64,000 nt of DNA from Sorghum bicolor (GCF_000003195.3 NC_012876.2:48789276-48853275), one strand, 5' to 3'; shown: positions 1 to 10,631, counted from the first letter of the stretch. Numbers and translations: made by a program. The notes: generated by a model not told the origin, from the letters alone.

Positions 1-360
1 CCACGTCTACACTAACGATTACTACTCTAATTACTATGAATAACTAGAGCACTCGATGCGAATGGAGATCCTATGCCAAAATATAACAACTACACTACTC
101 GATAATAATAAAGGCATAAAAGTAAATAGAGAAGATAAATATATTAAAGCATAAGTCTTACAATAAATATAAAGACATACCAAAACTCTGAAGACTTCTG
201 CAAAACCGAAGCGCAGCTCCGCTCTCCCTAACTCCCGACAAGAACTAATCTACTACATTGGAATGTCTAGCCCTAATTCTCTATAGAGAAAAGGTTATCC
301 TTCGAGGGCACCTCTCAACTCTATAATGATGTGTTCTCCTCCAGGGGCCAGGGGCCTTGC

Positions 361-367
361 TTATATA
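361..367 (-). promoter_or_regulatory. TATA box of GagX-1 LTR
   Basis: On the minus strand the sequence reads GCTATATAAGC, followed by GGCCCCTGGCCCCTGGAGG. The same arrangement (CTATAAAACC, then CCCCTGGCCCCTGGAGG) occurs in the other GagX LTR at 49746. Conservation in two diverged copies supports a core promoter; the start site is not visible. Confidence 0.6.
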
Positions 368-598
368 GCCTCCTCCTTTGTTCCTTTTTGGTTCAGCAGG
401 CGATGTGGTACATAGGCCTTAATGGACCAAAATCTGATTTGGGCCCAATTAATCCCACAGCTCTTTTATGTGGAGTCCTTCTTTTATTAATATCTCTTGA
501 TTCCGAACTCCAAATATAGCAAATAATATATGCATTTCGATCAGGTCGACGAGATCTTTGTAATGGTGTACTCCATTCTATGATTGGTGCTGGTACTA

Positions 599-632
599 GG
601 GCGGGCGCCCTAGGATCAAGGGCGGGCGCCCT
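599..632 (-). promoter_or_regulatory. Doubled GC-rich motif in GagX-1 LTR
   Basis: Two copies of GGGCGCCCGCCCT (minus-strand reading) start 21 bp apart. The same doubled motif with the same 21-bp step is present in the other LTR of this family at 49594-49627. It lies upstream of the TATA box and may bind a transcription factor. Confidence 0.5.
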
Positions 633-900
633 GGCCCCGGGCCCGTCTCGGCTCCGCTTCGGTCGAGTTGCTTCTAGAGTCTTCCTGATTATGGAAAATT
701 ACCGCACACATTAATTCTCTATGTAAACCCAACGTGTGGGCTTTTTCTTCGTATTTCCTGATAACCCCCTATAGAAATAGACAAACACCAAAACTCGTGA
801 AAATCTGTGAGATGAAACTCTAAGTCTAGGTGTCGGTTGCATTTGGATTCTTTTTCATGATTAGTTGAAGGTTAAATGTAAGCATTAAGGATCGTCAACA

Positions 901-1205
901 GTCACCCTCAACGAGTGGAACTTCTGCTTGAGAGTGTTGAGCCATTCATCGGCTTCTAGAGGTTCGGAGACCTCCTTGAAAACCGGCAGCTTAGTGTCCT
1001 AGAACTCTTTGAAGTTGCTATGGTTTGCTTCTCTGCCTTGGCGGACATGGCGACCACCTCGGTTCTGCTGCGCCATGGTTTGCATAGCCTCATTTAGCAT
1101 CCGCTGGCCCTCAACAAGAGTTGCCAGGAGTTCAGCGGGCCTAGGCGGGTGAGGAGGTGGTGGTGGCAGCACCTCATTATGGCCGGAACGAGTACTGCGA
1201 GCGAT
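901..1205 (-). pseudogene. Del-1 gag, 5' fragment
   Basis: Minus-strand reading gives a gag start region matching Del-2 gag. A segment near 1100 (LVEGQRMLNEAMQTM) precedes SNFKEF, a TAG stop, then a run equivalent to Del-2 'DTKPPVFKEALEPHEADKW'. The expected ATG at 1205 has become ATC, directly after a splice-acceptor-like TTGTGCAG. The GagX-1 insertion at 900/901 cuts it off inside the capsid region. It is therefore dead: start lost, one internal stop, truncated. Confidence 0.8.
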
Positions 1206-1610
1206 CTGCACAAGGTATACCAAGTGATCGTTTAGGATAACAAAATAATTGATAATGAATCTCAATTGATGGCATACGGAATTTACTGAAATAAATCCAT
1301 ATAATAGGAGGTAAAATAATTCATTTACAAAATGAACATCATCCACGATACTGGTTAATACTTGCAATCATTCATAACCACATAAAATTCTTAGGGATCA
1401 AAAGACATCACTAGAAATTATTTAAGCTCAACATAAACATGGAGCATCACATCAAACTACAAACGGTTAGACAAGGCTATTGTCATAGCTTAAGTCTTAC
1501 ATGGGGCATCACAGCCAAAATACTTAAAGTTTCAACTGAAAATTCAGATTACATGTCCAATACATAAAAGAGACAGGAACTAGTACATAAATGTGGAAAT
1601 CATTGCCAAA
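1206..1610 (-). other. Del-1 spacer between ORF0 and gag
   Basis: Non-coding interval corresponding to 10632-10955 of Del-2. Just before the lost gag start the minus strand carries TCCTAAAC (branch-point-like) and GGTATACCTTGTGCAG. These parallel CTCCTAAC and GGCGTATGCAG in Del-2. Confidence 0.5.
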
Positions 1611-2529
1611 CTACAGATCTTCCTCAGATTCTTCATTAGTGACCATGCCATCATCCTAATCTTCCTCACTAGGGTCCTCTTCATGATTCACTGGAACAGG
1701 GTGTGGAATAGGATTTATGACATTGTTTAGGCGATGGACATCTAACTGCAGCTCAGCAATCCTATGGATTAAATCTTGCTCTCTAACCTCAGCTTGGAAC
1801 AAGGCTCCAACTCTAGCAGCTTCTCTATTTTCAGCCAAGCGCATAGCTTCATCTCGCTCTCTAGTTATTTGCATCATGCGTGCTTATGCCTCATTGCGCC
1901 CTCTAACTGCATTTTCAACTTGATTGCGGCGGGCTTGCAAGACGGTGTGGTAGTTTTGAATTTCAGCTTGTGCATCACTAAAGGCCTTGCGGTGCTTGCG
2001 CACATGCTTACGCAGCTTGCGCTGCCCAGCTTGGGCTTGCTGAAGCGCTAGCATAGCATCTATATAGGTGTCTTGGCGCACATAGTATATTGAGTACCGC
2101 TAGCATGGCACTCATGGGGGGACTAGAACTATACCCCAGCATGGCTTCCCTCATCTCTAACGGCTCAGTTCCTACCTGTGACACAAAGGTATGAGTTACG
2201 CTCACTCTAGGAAAGGTTCCAGTTGGGCCATTGACAAGTTCATCACCAAAGTCTTGGCAAATTTCCAGCAACACCTCCGGGGCTGCTACTTGGGCGCCCT
2301 CCCAAGGGGTTTGACCATCGGATTCCACTATCCAACCTAGCCACTGTGGGTTGTTTGGACAAGGGGAAACTGTAATTTGGACATCTATCCAAGGCAAAGA
2401 TCCTACGTGCCCTGCCTCCCTCCAAGTGTACTGGGGTGGTTCCTCGTATAACATTGAGCTTAGCACCCTCCGCAAAGTAGGAGTGCCAAACATGTCCAGG
2501 AGAGTCTCACTTGCGTGTGGGGCTGCCAT
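1611..2529 (-). pseudogene. Del-1 ORF0 (extra gene upstream of gag), decayed
   Basis: Homologous to the Del-2 ORF0 at 9593-10631. Shared blocks include FGxPTLxRVLSSM, a PxWxGWxxESxGxTPxxGA block and FPR..V, with the fuller part in 2008-2529. A coiled-coil-like, Glu/Arg/Gln-rich part follows in 1656-2081, then an acidic tail with several EED and EE runs, ending at TAG 1611-1613. The reading frame shifts near 2010-2080, and there are stops near 1884 and 1656. Unlike Del-2 it starts MAAPHASE, without the histone-like tail; the ATG follows ...CTTTCACTATAG directly. An extra ORF before gag is, from memory, known in rice RIRE3/RIRE8-type elements. The function is unknown. Confidence 0.75.
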
Positions 2530-3455
2530 CTATAGTGAAAGACCACAATTTGAGTAAGGGAAAATTACTTACAAGAGAAGGTAATTAGGTACAAGTTTCA
2601 GATTTACAAGAACTTAAGTGGTGCATAAATAAATGCATGAATGATTCGTGATGCATGCACGTTCCATATGTCCTCATAACTCCTAGAAAAGAATACTTCT
2701 AGCGGTATAGACGGTGGCATACATACATGCTCTCTTTATACGAAACTAAACGGTCTACACATTTCGCTGTTAGTGTACCTACAGAAAATTTCATTTCAGC
2801 CCAACCCCACAAGAGTATATGTGCAGAAATGAAAGTATGATCTTCTAAATTCAAGCTTGGTACTCCGATATATATCCTCTAACATATATCGCAGCACACT
2901 GTCCATGTGAAGCATGCCCACGTATACACCAAGCGCGTATACATGGTCGCACCAACTACCCACAATTAAGTACCTTCATATATACATGTGTGCAACATGT
3001 AAATATTCTGGTAACCACAACTAACACTCCCCTAGACCGACGGTTGAACGGTCATGCTCTCACAGCTCACACTTACCATAGCGTAGAGGCATATAGATCC
3101 ATACATTACCACTCAAGCAAGTGGCATCCATACAATTTCATGTCGTATAGACGACGAAACAAAATATTGCTTACCATGGCGTAGAGGTATATGATCCATT
3201 CATTACCACTTAAGTAAGTGGCATCCATACTAATGCACACTGTATGGACGACGAAAGGAAAGCCCCCCAGTTAGTATTACATATAGCCACCAAAAAGTCC
3301 TTATGCGGGCATAAAGGGTATGACCACTAGCATGATATATGTTTGCTCAAAAACTTTCAAAATGGCCCTATGTATAGCCTAGGTTATTAAATAGTTTGGG
3401 AAAAACAAATTCATTTGTTTTTAATTACATCTATGATGGTTAAATGCTTAATCTT
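2530..3455 (-). other. Del-1 untranslated leader
   Basis: Roughly 0.9 kb between primer-binding site and ORF0, with no convincing ORF. It contains a repeated short segment (gcgtagaggcatat/tagatcca near 3079, and again near 3179) related to the 9040-9080 leader of Del-2. Otherwise nothing recognisable. Confidence 0.6.
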
Positions 3456-3467
3456 GCTCTGATACCA
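3456..3467 (-). other. Del-1 primer-binding site (initiator tRNA-Met type)
   Basis: Minus-strand TGGTATCAGAGC lies two to three bases inside the LTR end (...GTTCTGTTATAGC). This word is the standard complement of plant initiator tRNA-Met 3' ends. It fixes the element's orientation and the LTR edge at 3470. Confidence 0.85.
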
Positions 3468-4083
3468 GCTATAACAGAACCGTCCAATTTATAAGAATTC
3501 AAGTAAATTAGCGACAACGAGAGCTGTCAAGCCAATGGACTTGAACCCATATAAACCCAGTAATCCGACAAAACCTCAAAAGGTCTCGATTCAACAAACA
3601 TACAACCAAGACCTTACATGATCAAGCATCTCCATCACAGATTACAACCATTCAACACAAACTGAGTTTTACATCCATCGGAGTTCAAATAAAGTTATTA
3701 CAACACAAGTTGATAGCGGAAGCAAAGTAGTTTTGACACAACACACACACTTAGTTCGATACATGCCAGTTCGATGATCAACCCAACAAAAGCATAAGTG
3801 AAGATATAAGAGATGATCTTGCCCGAGATCTACTCATCATCCGCAGCTGGATGGTGACAATTAGCGCAGTAACCGTGATACACGATGTCATCTGCAACAA
3901 GGGTAAATGAAACCCTGAGTTCGAGAATGTACTCAGCTAGACTTACCCGTCATAAACCAGAAATAAAGTGACACTAAGGAGTACACAGGGCTCATATTTG
4001 TGGGCTGGTTTGACTGACATTTGCATAAAAAGCTTTACATTGGAGTTACATAATTGCCTTCCTTTTAGCAGCAAGTTAATTAC

Positions 4084-4707
4084 TTAAAACAGCTTTTCAC
4101 TAGATTAGCACCTGTTATAAGCATACATTTGAGTATTAAGCCTCACAATAAGAACCATATATAGATTATCACATAGCCATCAACATTCTCATCATAACCA
4201 TTAAGTTCCTTTAGTGAGTTCTACGTTGCCGCTGCTCAAGTCAAGTACTCACTATCCGGGAGAGACGGTGATTCCAATCGATTGCTCNNNNNNNNNNNNN
4301 NNNNNNNNNNNNNNNNNNNNNNNNNNNNNNNNNNNNNNNNNNNNNNNNNNNNNNNNNNNNNNNNNNNNNNNNNNNNNNNNNNNNNNNAATCAGCACCATA
4401 CCCCTAGTGACGACAATCTGCCAGGGTCATGTGCTAAAGGTGACCTAAGGCTGCTCTTGCAAAGTATGCCTGGGTGAGTGCTGGGAATACCCCTCCAGCT
4501 GGATAGCAATCGATTCGAATCACCGTCTCTCCCGGATAGTGAGAACTTGACTTGAGCAGCGGCAACGTAGAACTCACTAAAGGAACTTAATGGTTATGAT
4601 GAGAATATTGATGGCTATGTGATAATCTAGATATGGTTCTTATTGTGAGGCTTAATACTCAAGTGTATGCTTATAACAGGTGCTAATCTAGTGAAAAGCT
4701 GTTTTAA
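4084..4707. repeat. 203-bp inverted repeat around the scaffold gap
   Basis: Arms 4084-4286 and 4505-4707 are reverse complements with about five mismatches. The right-hand segment 4388-4504, read in reverse, is the natural continuation of the left arm, so this LTR piece appears twice in opposite directions. No other Del LTR copy in the window has such a palindrome. It may be an assembly or read artefact; a real inverted duplication cannot be excluded. Confidence 0.85.
4288..4387. other. Assembly gap (100 N)
   Basis: Exactly 100 unknown bases, the usual placeholder for a scaffold gap of unknown size. It sits inside the inverted repeat of the Del-1 LTR. Any ORF spanning it is meaningless. Confidence 0.98.
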
Positions 4708-4895
4708 CACCTTGGGCTTACGCCATTGACTCCCCGCATATACTTACTACCAACTGGGGTGCGCACCCAAACAGAACGGGGTATCCGCCCTGAGTTAACT
4801 CATAGGCTTTACGGTCGGAACGACTTATCTGGCCAACTAAGTGTCTGGCATGCGTTCAACATGACAAGAGGACGTACAGCGTATCGGTCCTTAAC

Positions 4896-7800
4896 TGTAA
4901 CACCCTAGGTGTTAAGCATGCACTTAGTCTTACCAAAGCAATGCATAAGCATTCTCATCAAGCATAGCATCATGAGCATGTCATTCATCCCCAAAATATG
5001 ATTTTATGTGTTTTATTCCATGTGCTTTAAATATGTTAAAAATATGATGCTTGCTTCTAAAAATGTGAAATATTCAAACTAGATTGAATTGTGTGCAAGA
5101 AGTTTTAAGAATATTTTTGTGCAATTTTTGGAGCCATGGAATTTGAGAAATGGAATTTATACAAAAATCCCCAAAATGAATTTATTTGAAAACCTAGAAC
5201 TAGTTTTAATTTGTAATTCAAATTCTATTTGGAATTTGGTCTTGCTTATTAAAACAAAGTTGTAGGGTTTTTGTTTTGGAACAACTTTGCTTCAGGGAGA
5301 AAGAGGTGAAAATGATTTTAAATTGGTCCAAATGAATTTAGAAAAGAAATTGAGAAAAGAAATTTAGAGAGGCCCGGCCTGCCTCCCCCTCCCCTCTCGC
5401 CCGCGCGCGGACGCCCGCCTCGTCCCAGCTAGCGACGGCCACGTGGCGGCCGTACGCCGACGTCGTGGACGCGCCGCGGCCGGCCGGCTTCACCTGGTCG
5501 GGACGCCGGCCCGAGCTCCCAGGCCGCTCCATTCGCTCTGTCGCCCACGCCTCTCTCCCTCCTCCTTCCGCTCGCGAGTGCAGCCGAAGCCGTAGGAGCT
5601 CCGCTGCAGCGCCATCGCCGGAGCAGCTCCGCTGCTCACCGCCGGCCACGCCAGTGCCCTAACCTCGACGCCAAAACCACCAGAGCACTCGCCGTCGTCG
5701 CGGTAAGCTCCTCCGAACGTTCTACCGTGGTGAGAGCCCGTCGAGCGCCGTGAATCGCTCGTCGGAGTTGCTCCGACCTCGCCGGAGAGCTCCGCCGCGT
5801 CGAATCTCGTTCAATTTCGCCTCGTTTCGCTTGCTTTTTGGCGCGTTAGATCCGTAGTTCGACGGGGAAGCTCGGAGGAGCCCTTGCGCGTGTTCTACCG
5901 CACCGGAGCGGCCTGGCCACGGCGAGCAGCGCCGCCGTACCGCCATGCATGCTGGTCGGAGGTGCTCAGGCTATCCTCCGGCCAATCCGAGGGTACCGCT
6001 GGGTGCGCCTCGCTGCGGGGAGCACAATGGTGCTCACACCGTGGCCGGGAACCTCACCGCCGACGAGATCTGCTCGTCGGAGGTGCCCTCCCTCTCGGTC
6101 TCGCTGACCAGTGGGGTCAGGGGCCCACTGTCAGCCGCAGGGGGACCGTGTTGGGTGTAGATCTGGGTGTCTTTAGCGTTTTTGCTTCCGATTTCGATTT
6201 GACTTTCACAAAATGTTTTCCAGAAATCGGTTTAAAACTTGTAAAATCCATATCTTGAGTTCTACAGCTCCAAATTTGATGAAATAAATTTTGGTGTGCT
6301 CTATATTTTCAGATCTATAGTTTGATGTAATTGCATGTCATGTTTGAGCACTTTTTCTGGACAGAAATAATTAATCCATGCTTTTGCTAAACTTAGAAAA
6401 TGCATAGTAATTAAAATATGGCTCAGAAAAATGTGAAACTTGTTTTGTTGGCTTTGCATGTGTGTTAAATCACTGGGAAAATGTTGCTACATATTATTTG
6501 TTGTATAAATGAATTTATAGTGATTTAAATGCTTGCATGGCAGTGGTTTATGTTTTGTAATAAAAATTTGGATCATGCAATTAATCTGGTATTTTTTGTG
6601 GGTGTTTCTTATGATATTAGGCAAATTGCAAAAATATGAAATCTGCTGTTTGACACTTATACCACAGTAGAGTAATTGTACTTGCCTTTATGTAATAATC
6701 TTGTGATTTTTGTAGCTCAAAATAAGTATCCAAAAATTATGAAAAATTTATAGTAGACTTTATACTTGACTGATAGTCTCCTGTAATTTTTGTGGAATTT
6801 ATAGATGAACAGAACTGCATGCAAATTTTGATGGGCCTAGAAATGAATAAAGAGAATTATGAATTGTTATATATGGGTTAAATAGAATAAAAAGGGGTTT
6901 GGTGTATCTTTGAAGCATCATGTGGGTTGCTGGTTACACTTGAAAACAATTTGTAGAAGAGAATGCAATAGATGTTTAATTCAATTGTCTGTTCTTGGAT
7001 GATGTTGACTACCTTGTAATGAGAATGACCAAGTGAATCACCTATGCATCATGTCATGATCATTTGGTACCTTCTCATACAAGCATCCACTCGGGCATCT
7101 CGCACTCCACTTATGAGCACACATGCATCATACAGGCTCGTAGGAGAACGAGGTGGGACCCGGGAGTCCGAAGAGACCCAGGAGCAGGAACATCTGGAAG
7201 CACCGGAACCGGGGGAAGAGCTACAGGAGTGTCCGGATCACCGACCCAGCATGTTTGAGAAAGGCAAGCACCGGAGCATTCTAAGTCTCCCTATTCTCGC
7301 TAACTTACATGATATACTATGCTTGTTCTACTATACTGCATTTAAGTGATAGGAATTGCTTGATACCGTTGATGCATATGTACTCCTTGTTATCCCTACT
7401 CGTTTATCTACCTTGTCTTATGTAGATAGGCACGGAGTCTATGCTTAGCTTGCTTAGTCCGGTAGAAGTCGGGTGATTCCTAGTCACCTGCGAGATTTAG
7501 GTGGATACCTGCTTGTTTAAGCAGTTGTTGCTTTGGGAAAAGAATAACCAAGTGTGGAATGGAATTGGAGACCGGGCAGGGTCTTATGGTGGATTGACCG
7601 TAGTGCCCCTGCCTGTGTCGATTAAGGACCGATCGTTGACGGCCCTCTTGTCATGTTGAACGCATGCCCCACATTTAGCTGGAAGGATAAGTCGTTCCGA
7701 CCGCGAAGCCTGAGCACTATCCGGGCCGGGAATCGGCCCGATGTACGCGCTGTATTGGTGATGGTTGAGGAGAACGACAAGGGCGCGGCACGCAACCTTG

Positions 7801-8769
7801 GTATACCTTGGATACCTCGGTCGCGGGAACGGTCCTCGGGTACGGGCGGTGCCTGTCGAACCTGCGAATTGGTCCTGGATAGTGCAATATGACCTGTAAC
7901 TCACTTGATCAGTGAGTGTGGTTTGTGTGGGGAATAAACTCGCCAGCTGGTTAGAAATCGATTCGAATCGCCATCGCTCCTGGATAGTGAGCACTTGACA
8001 TGAGCTTCGTCCTCGTAGTAAGGACTATGGGACACTTGGGTTATAATGATAAATGGTTTTAAGAATGCTATGATGAGGTACTATCATATCACTATACTTG
8101 CTTGTAATTGTGCAGGTGCAAACCTAGATAATAGGTAATGATACTTTCAACTTGAGCAAATTAAAAGAAGAAAGGTTTATGTAGGTTATAATAATAGAAT
8201 CCTGCGGTTATGCAAAATGGTTGTCAGCTACCCCACTATATAGCCTTCATGATCCTTGAAGAGTCTTTATTTTAAGTTTATGACGGGTAAGTCTAGCTGA
8301 GTACATTCTCGTACTCAGGGTTCTACTCCCATGTTGTTTTGCAGATGGTCAAATGTACTATGGTTATTGCATCCTTTGTCTGTACCCAGCCATGGGTGAT
8401 GACTAGACCAAGGGCGATGGTCACTCCGTCTTCTCTTTTGCTTTTGTGGGAATGACCGAACTATGGCACTGTATCAGACTAAGTGTGCGTGTTGTATTTT
8501 CGAACTATGAAGCTTCCGCTACTTGAAGAACTTGGTTTGTAATAATTTTAAGAACTCTGATGTATTGTATGAATGTTTTCGAACTGGATGTAACTGTGGA
8601 TGGTGACCGCTAAACTTATTACGATCTTGGCTGTCTGTACGATATGTGGTTTGAAATCCTTCGAGATTTCAGGGACTACCGGGATTATATGGGCTTAAGC
8701 TCGATGGTTTGACTATGCAAATGGTCACTGTTAGGCTTAATCTCTTATAATTTGGTCAGTTCTGTTACA
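4896..8769 (+). repeat. Del-2 5' LTR (3874 bp)
   Basis: Begins TGTAACACCC and ends TTCTGTTACA. It has an AT-rich first part, a GC-rich block (about 5370-6160) with conserved GTAAGC at 5703, a long AT-rich middle, a Glu-rich coding-looking segment near 7130-7290 and a U5 with conserved splice signals (8287, 8344). ORFs in the GC-rich block read as Pro/Arg/Ser-rich in several frames, as expected for compositional noise. Relative to the 3' and solo copies, about 65 bp are missing near 5369. Confidence 0.95.
8287..8347 (+). promoter_or_regulatory. Conserved splice-signal pair in U5 of the Del LTR
   Basis: GACGG|GTAAGTCTAG at 8282-8296 is a near-consensus plant 5' splice site. TTGTTTTGCAG|ATG at 8334-8347 is a good 3' splice site directly followed by ATG. 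The same pair is at 18900/18957 in the 3' LTR, at 52869/52814 in the minus-strand solo LTR, and at 3945/3893 in the much more diverged Del-1 LTR. At about 58 nt between the signals, an intron here would be short for a plant. The donor may instead join acceptors in front of ORF0 and gag. Confidence 0.5.
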
Positions 8770-8771
8770 GC

Positions 8772-8789
8772 TGGCATCGGAGCAAGGTT
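8772..8789 (+). other. Del-2 primer-binding site
   Basis: TGGCATCGGAGCAAGG begins two bases after the LTR. It is a two-mismatch variant of the initiator tRNA-Met complement TGGTATCAGAGC seen in Del-1 at 3456-3467. Confidence 0.8.
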
Positions 8790-9592
8790 TAGCGAGTTAC
8801 TGTTCATAAGTACGTTCTAAACAAAATCTAAAACCGGTTTAATAAAAGATTTTATTAATTAATAATGATCAAGGTGTTAAACTAAATTTTGGAAAACTAT
8901 CTAGTGTGCCATGGTCATATCCTTTATGCCCAGTTAAGGTCTCTAAGGTGGCTAGTTAAGTACTGACTTGGGGGTTAATGCATCATATTTCTATTTTGTC
9001 GCTCGTACGGCGTGCAATAGTATGAGTACCATTCATTTGAGTGGTAATGTATGGATCAATTTTTCCTCTACGCCACGGTAAGTGGGAGCTGTGAGAGCAT
9101 GATCGGATACATTGCCGGTCTAGGGGAGTGTTGTTAGGTGCTGTGTCATGCACCCATGTTTTGGTGTGTTTTGGGAACAGTACCGCATGTTGGGAATTCC
9201 GTCCTGAGAGGCGATGCCGTCATTAGGGCGATGATGTGGGTAGTAACATATCATATGCATGGACGGGTGTCTATGTATGTGGGGTGTACAGTTTTAAATT
9301 CTTGTTCTGCATGAGCATACTGTGGGTGGGCTGAAATGAGTTTTCTGTAGGTACACTAACCACGTTCTCGCTTAGAACGCTAGTTACGTTGTGAGAGAAC
9401 GTTGTGTGCCACCGCATATACCGCTCAGTGCTAACTTTTGTTCCTTAAGTTTGTGAGATCGTAAGTTCGTGCATGCATCATGTTCATTTCATAACATTGC
9501 TTACTTTTCCCCTTAATTTAATCTATCCCAATTTTAAATAAAATAATTAAAGATAATCCTCGCTCTTACCCAAGGTATTCCATTTGCAGCAG
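8790..9592 (+). other. Del-2 untranslated leader with 3' splice-like end
   Basis: About 800 bp without a credible ORF. It ends in CTCTTACCCAAGG, then ATTCCATTTGCAGCAG just before the ORF0 ATG. The doubled GCAGCAG resembles a tandem NAGNAG acceptor. Short blocks (gcgtgcaatag, tacgccacgg, gagcatgatcgg) echo the Del-1 leader. Confidence 0.6.
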
Positions 9593-10631
9593 ATGGCACG
9601 CACTAGGCTCACCGCTCGCAAGTCCACGGGTGGGCGGGCCCCTCGCCATCCGTTGGCAGCTAGGAGCTCGCGACATAAGAGCAAGTTCCTGGAGGAGTTT
9701 GGGATGCCCACTTTGCTTTGGAGGGTGCTCAGTTCGATGGGGTATCCTGAAGGAAGGGAGCCTCGCTACTATTGGAATAAGGAGCCGCTTGGTGACGAGA
9801 CCCTGGTGGGGATCGAGGCAGTTGTCCCTACCAGTGAAGGTGACCCCGCCTGGGGCGGCTGGGTGTACGAGTCCCGAGGTGCCACGCCTTTCCACGGTGC
9901 CAGCAGGGCAGCTTTCGCAGTTTTGAGGGATCTCATGGAGAGGTTTCCACAGGAGCTGGCCCACGCCTTCGCTGGGGTGTTTCCCCGAGGTGACCCCTAC
10001 ACTTCGGTGTGGGATCAGTCCGAGGTGAACGCTCTAGAGAGGAGTGCGGATGAGGACCAGCACAGTGACAGCACAGCTATGAGTGCTATGTATGCTTTGA
10101 TGAAGACCTATGGAGGCCTGGAGCGTTGTTTGGGTCGCTTATCCGGGTCTCTTCTCACTGTCCAGGATGAGAAGCGCCAGTTGCAGTGTGAGTTCGACTC
10201 AGAGGTTTAGAGGTTGTAGGCAGAGCTACCCCGCGTGACCCGAGAGAGGGACCAGGCGGTCCAGAAGAACTGTGAGCTGAGCCAGGACCTGCTGGCAGTG
10301 CGAGAGCAGAGGGACAGGGTGACTACTGCTCACAGGAACTGCGAGGCATGCTAGTCCATGTGCTTGGTCAGAGGAATGAAGCCTCGCACGAGGACACCTT
10401 GAGGGCCCGACAGCTAGAACTAGAGCAGCAGCTAGCTAATGCTGAGGAGTACAATGAGAACTTGCATGAGGAGATCCACCAGCTGCATAACCAGCTCCAC
10501 CTCATCACCTGCCTAGAGCAGCTGAGCTAGACTCTGAGGATGAGATGGATGAGGACCCCGAGATAGGAGCAGCTTCTAGTGGAGATGAGGACGAGGAGGG
10601 CTCCGGCATGGACAGTGACCATAGCGAGTAG
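9593..10631 (+). pseudogene. Del-2 ORF0 with histone H3-like N-terminus
   Basis: Start chosen at ATG 9593, directly after TTTGCAGCAG. The first residues after Met, ARTRLTARKSTGGRAPR, match the histone H3 tail ARTKQTARKSTGGKAPR; 16 of the first 21 residues agree. K9-S10 is kept, K4 and K14 are Arg, and K18 is His. A short basic linker follows. Next comes a ~150-residue globular region shared with Del-1 ORF0 (FGMPTLLWRVLSSM, DPAWGGWVYES, AGVFPRG), then Glu/Gln/Leu-rich coiled-coil-like sequence (about 10200-10500) and a strongly acidic tail ending at TAG 10629-10631. The first uninterrupted stretch stops at TAG 10208-10210; further stops and frame changes follow. The Del-1 homologue lacks the H3-like tail. 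Role unknown; a chromatin-directed function is inference. Confidence 0.8.

Larger units (their letters stand above)
1..900 (-). mobile_element. GagX-1 LTR, partial (first ~900 bp of the LTR)
   Basis: Reverse complement of the first part of the LTR at 49324-50661. On the minus strand it opens TGTTGACGATCC at 900 and runs leftwards off the window. Shared features with the other copy are the TGTTGAC terminus, the stretch around 'gagttttggtgtttgtctatttc', a doubled GGGCGCCCGCCCT motif and a TATA box before a 'cccctggcccctggagg' block. The two copies have clearly diverged. It interrupts the gag of the minus-strand Del-1 element at 900/901. Short ORFs inside it are not coding. Confidence 0.85.
3470..4895 (-). 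repeat. Del-1 LTR, first part (split by Del-2)
   Basis: Diverged relative of the Del-2 LTR in reverse orientation. Its inner end reads TATAACAGAACC instead of TGTAACAGAACC. Recognisable blocks are the splice-like segment at 3892-3946 and the GGAACGACTTATCT / GCATGCGTTCAACATGACAAGAGG stretch near 4820-4870. It contains the assembly gap and inverted repeat described separately. It stops at TTAAC 4891-4895, the target duplicated by Del-2, and resumes at 19383. Confidence 0.85.

Noticed and set aside
4214..4477. ORF spanning the N gap
   Set aside because: A third of it is unknown sequence and the flanks are an inverted repeat, so the translation has no meaning.
5338..6258. Long Pro/Arg/Ser-rich ORFs on both strands in the GC-rich LTR block (also 15883-16867 and 54901-55901)
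   Set aside because: Open in several frames at once, not kept consistently between the LTR copies, and explained by GC-rich composition with few stop codons.
7584..7994. Minus-strand ORF conserved among Del LTRs (also 18194-18607, 53155-53337)
   Set aside because: Runs against the element's transcription inside the LTR and is interrupted in the solo copy; conservation is simply that of the LTR.
9584..9592. ORF0 start three codons upstream at TTG
   Set aside because: Not an ATG; the next codon in frame with good context is ATG 9593, which gives the exact H3-like start.
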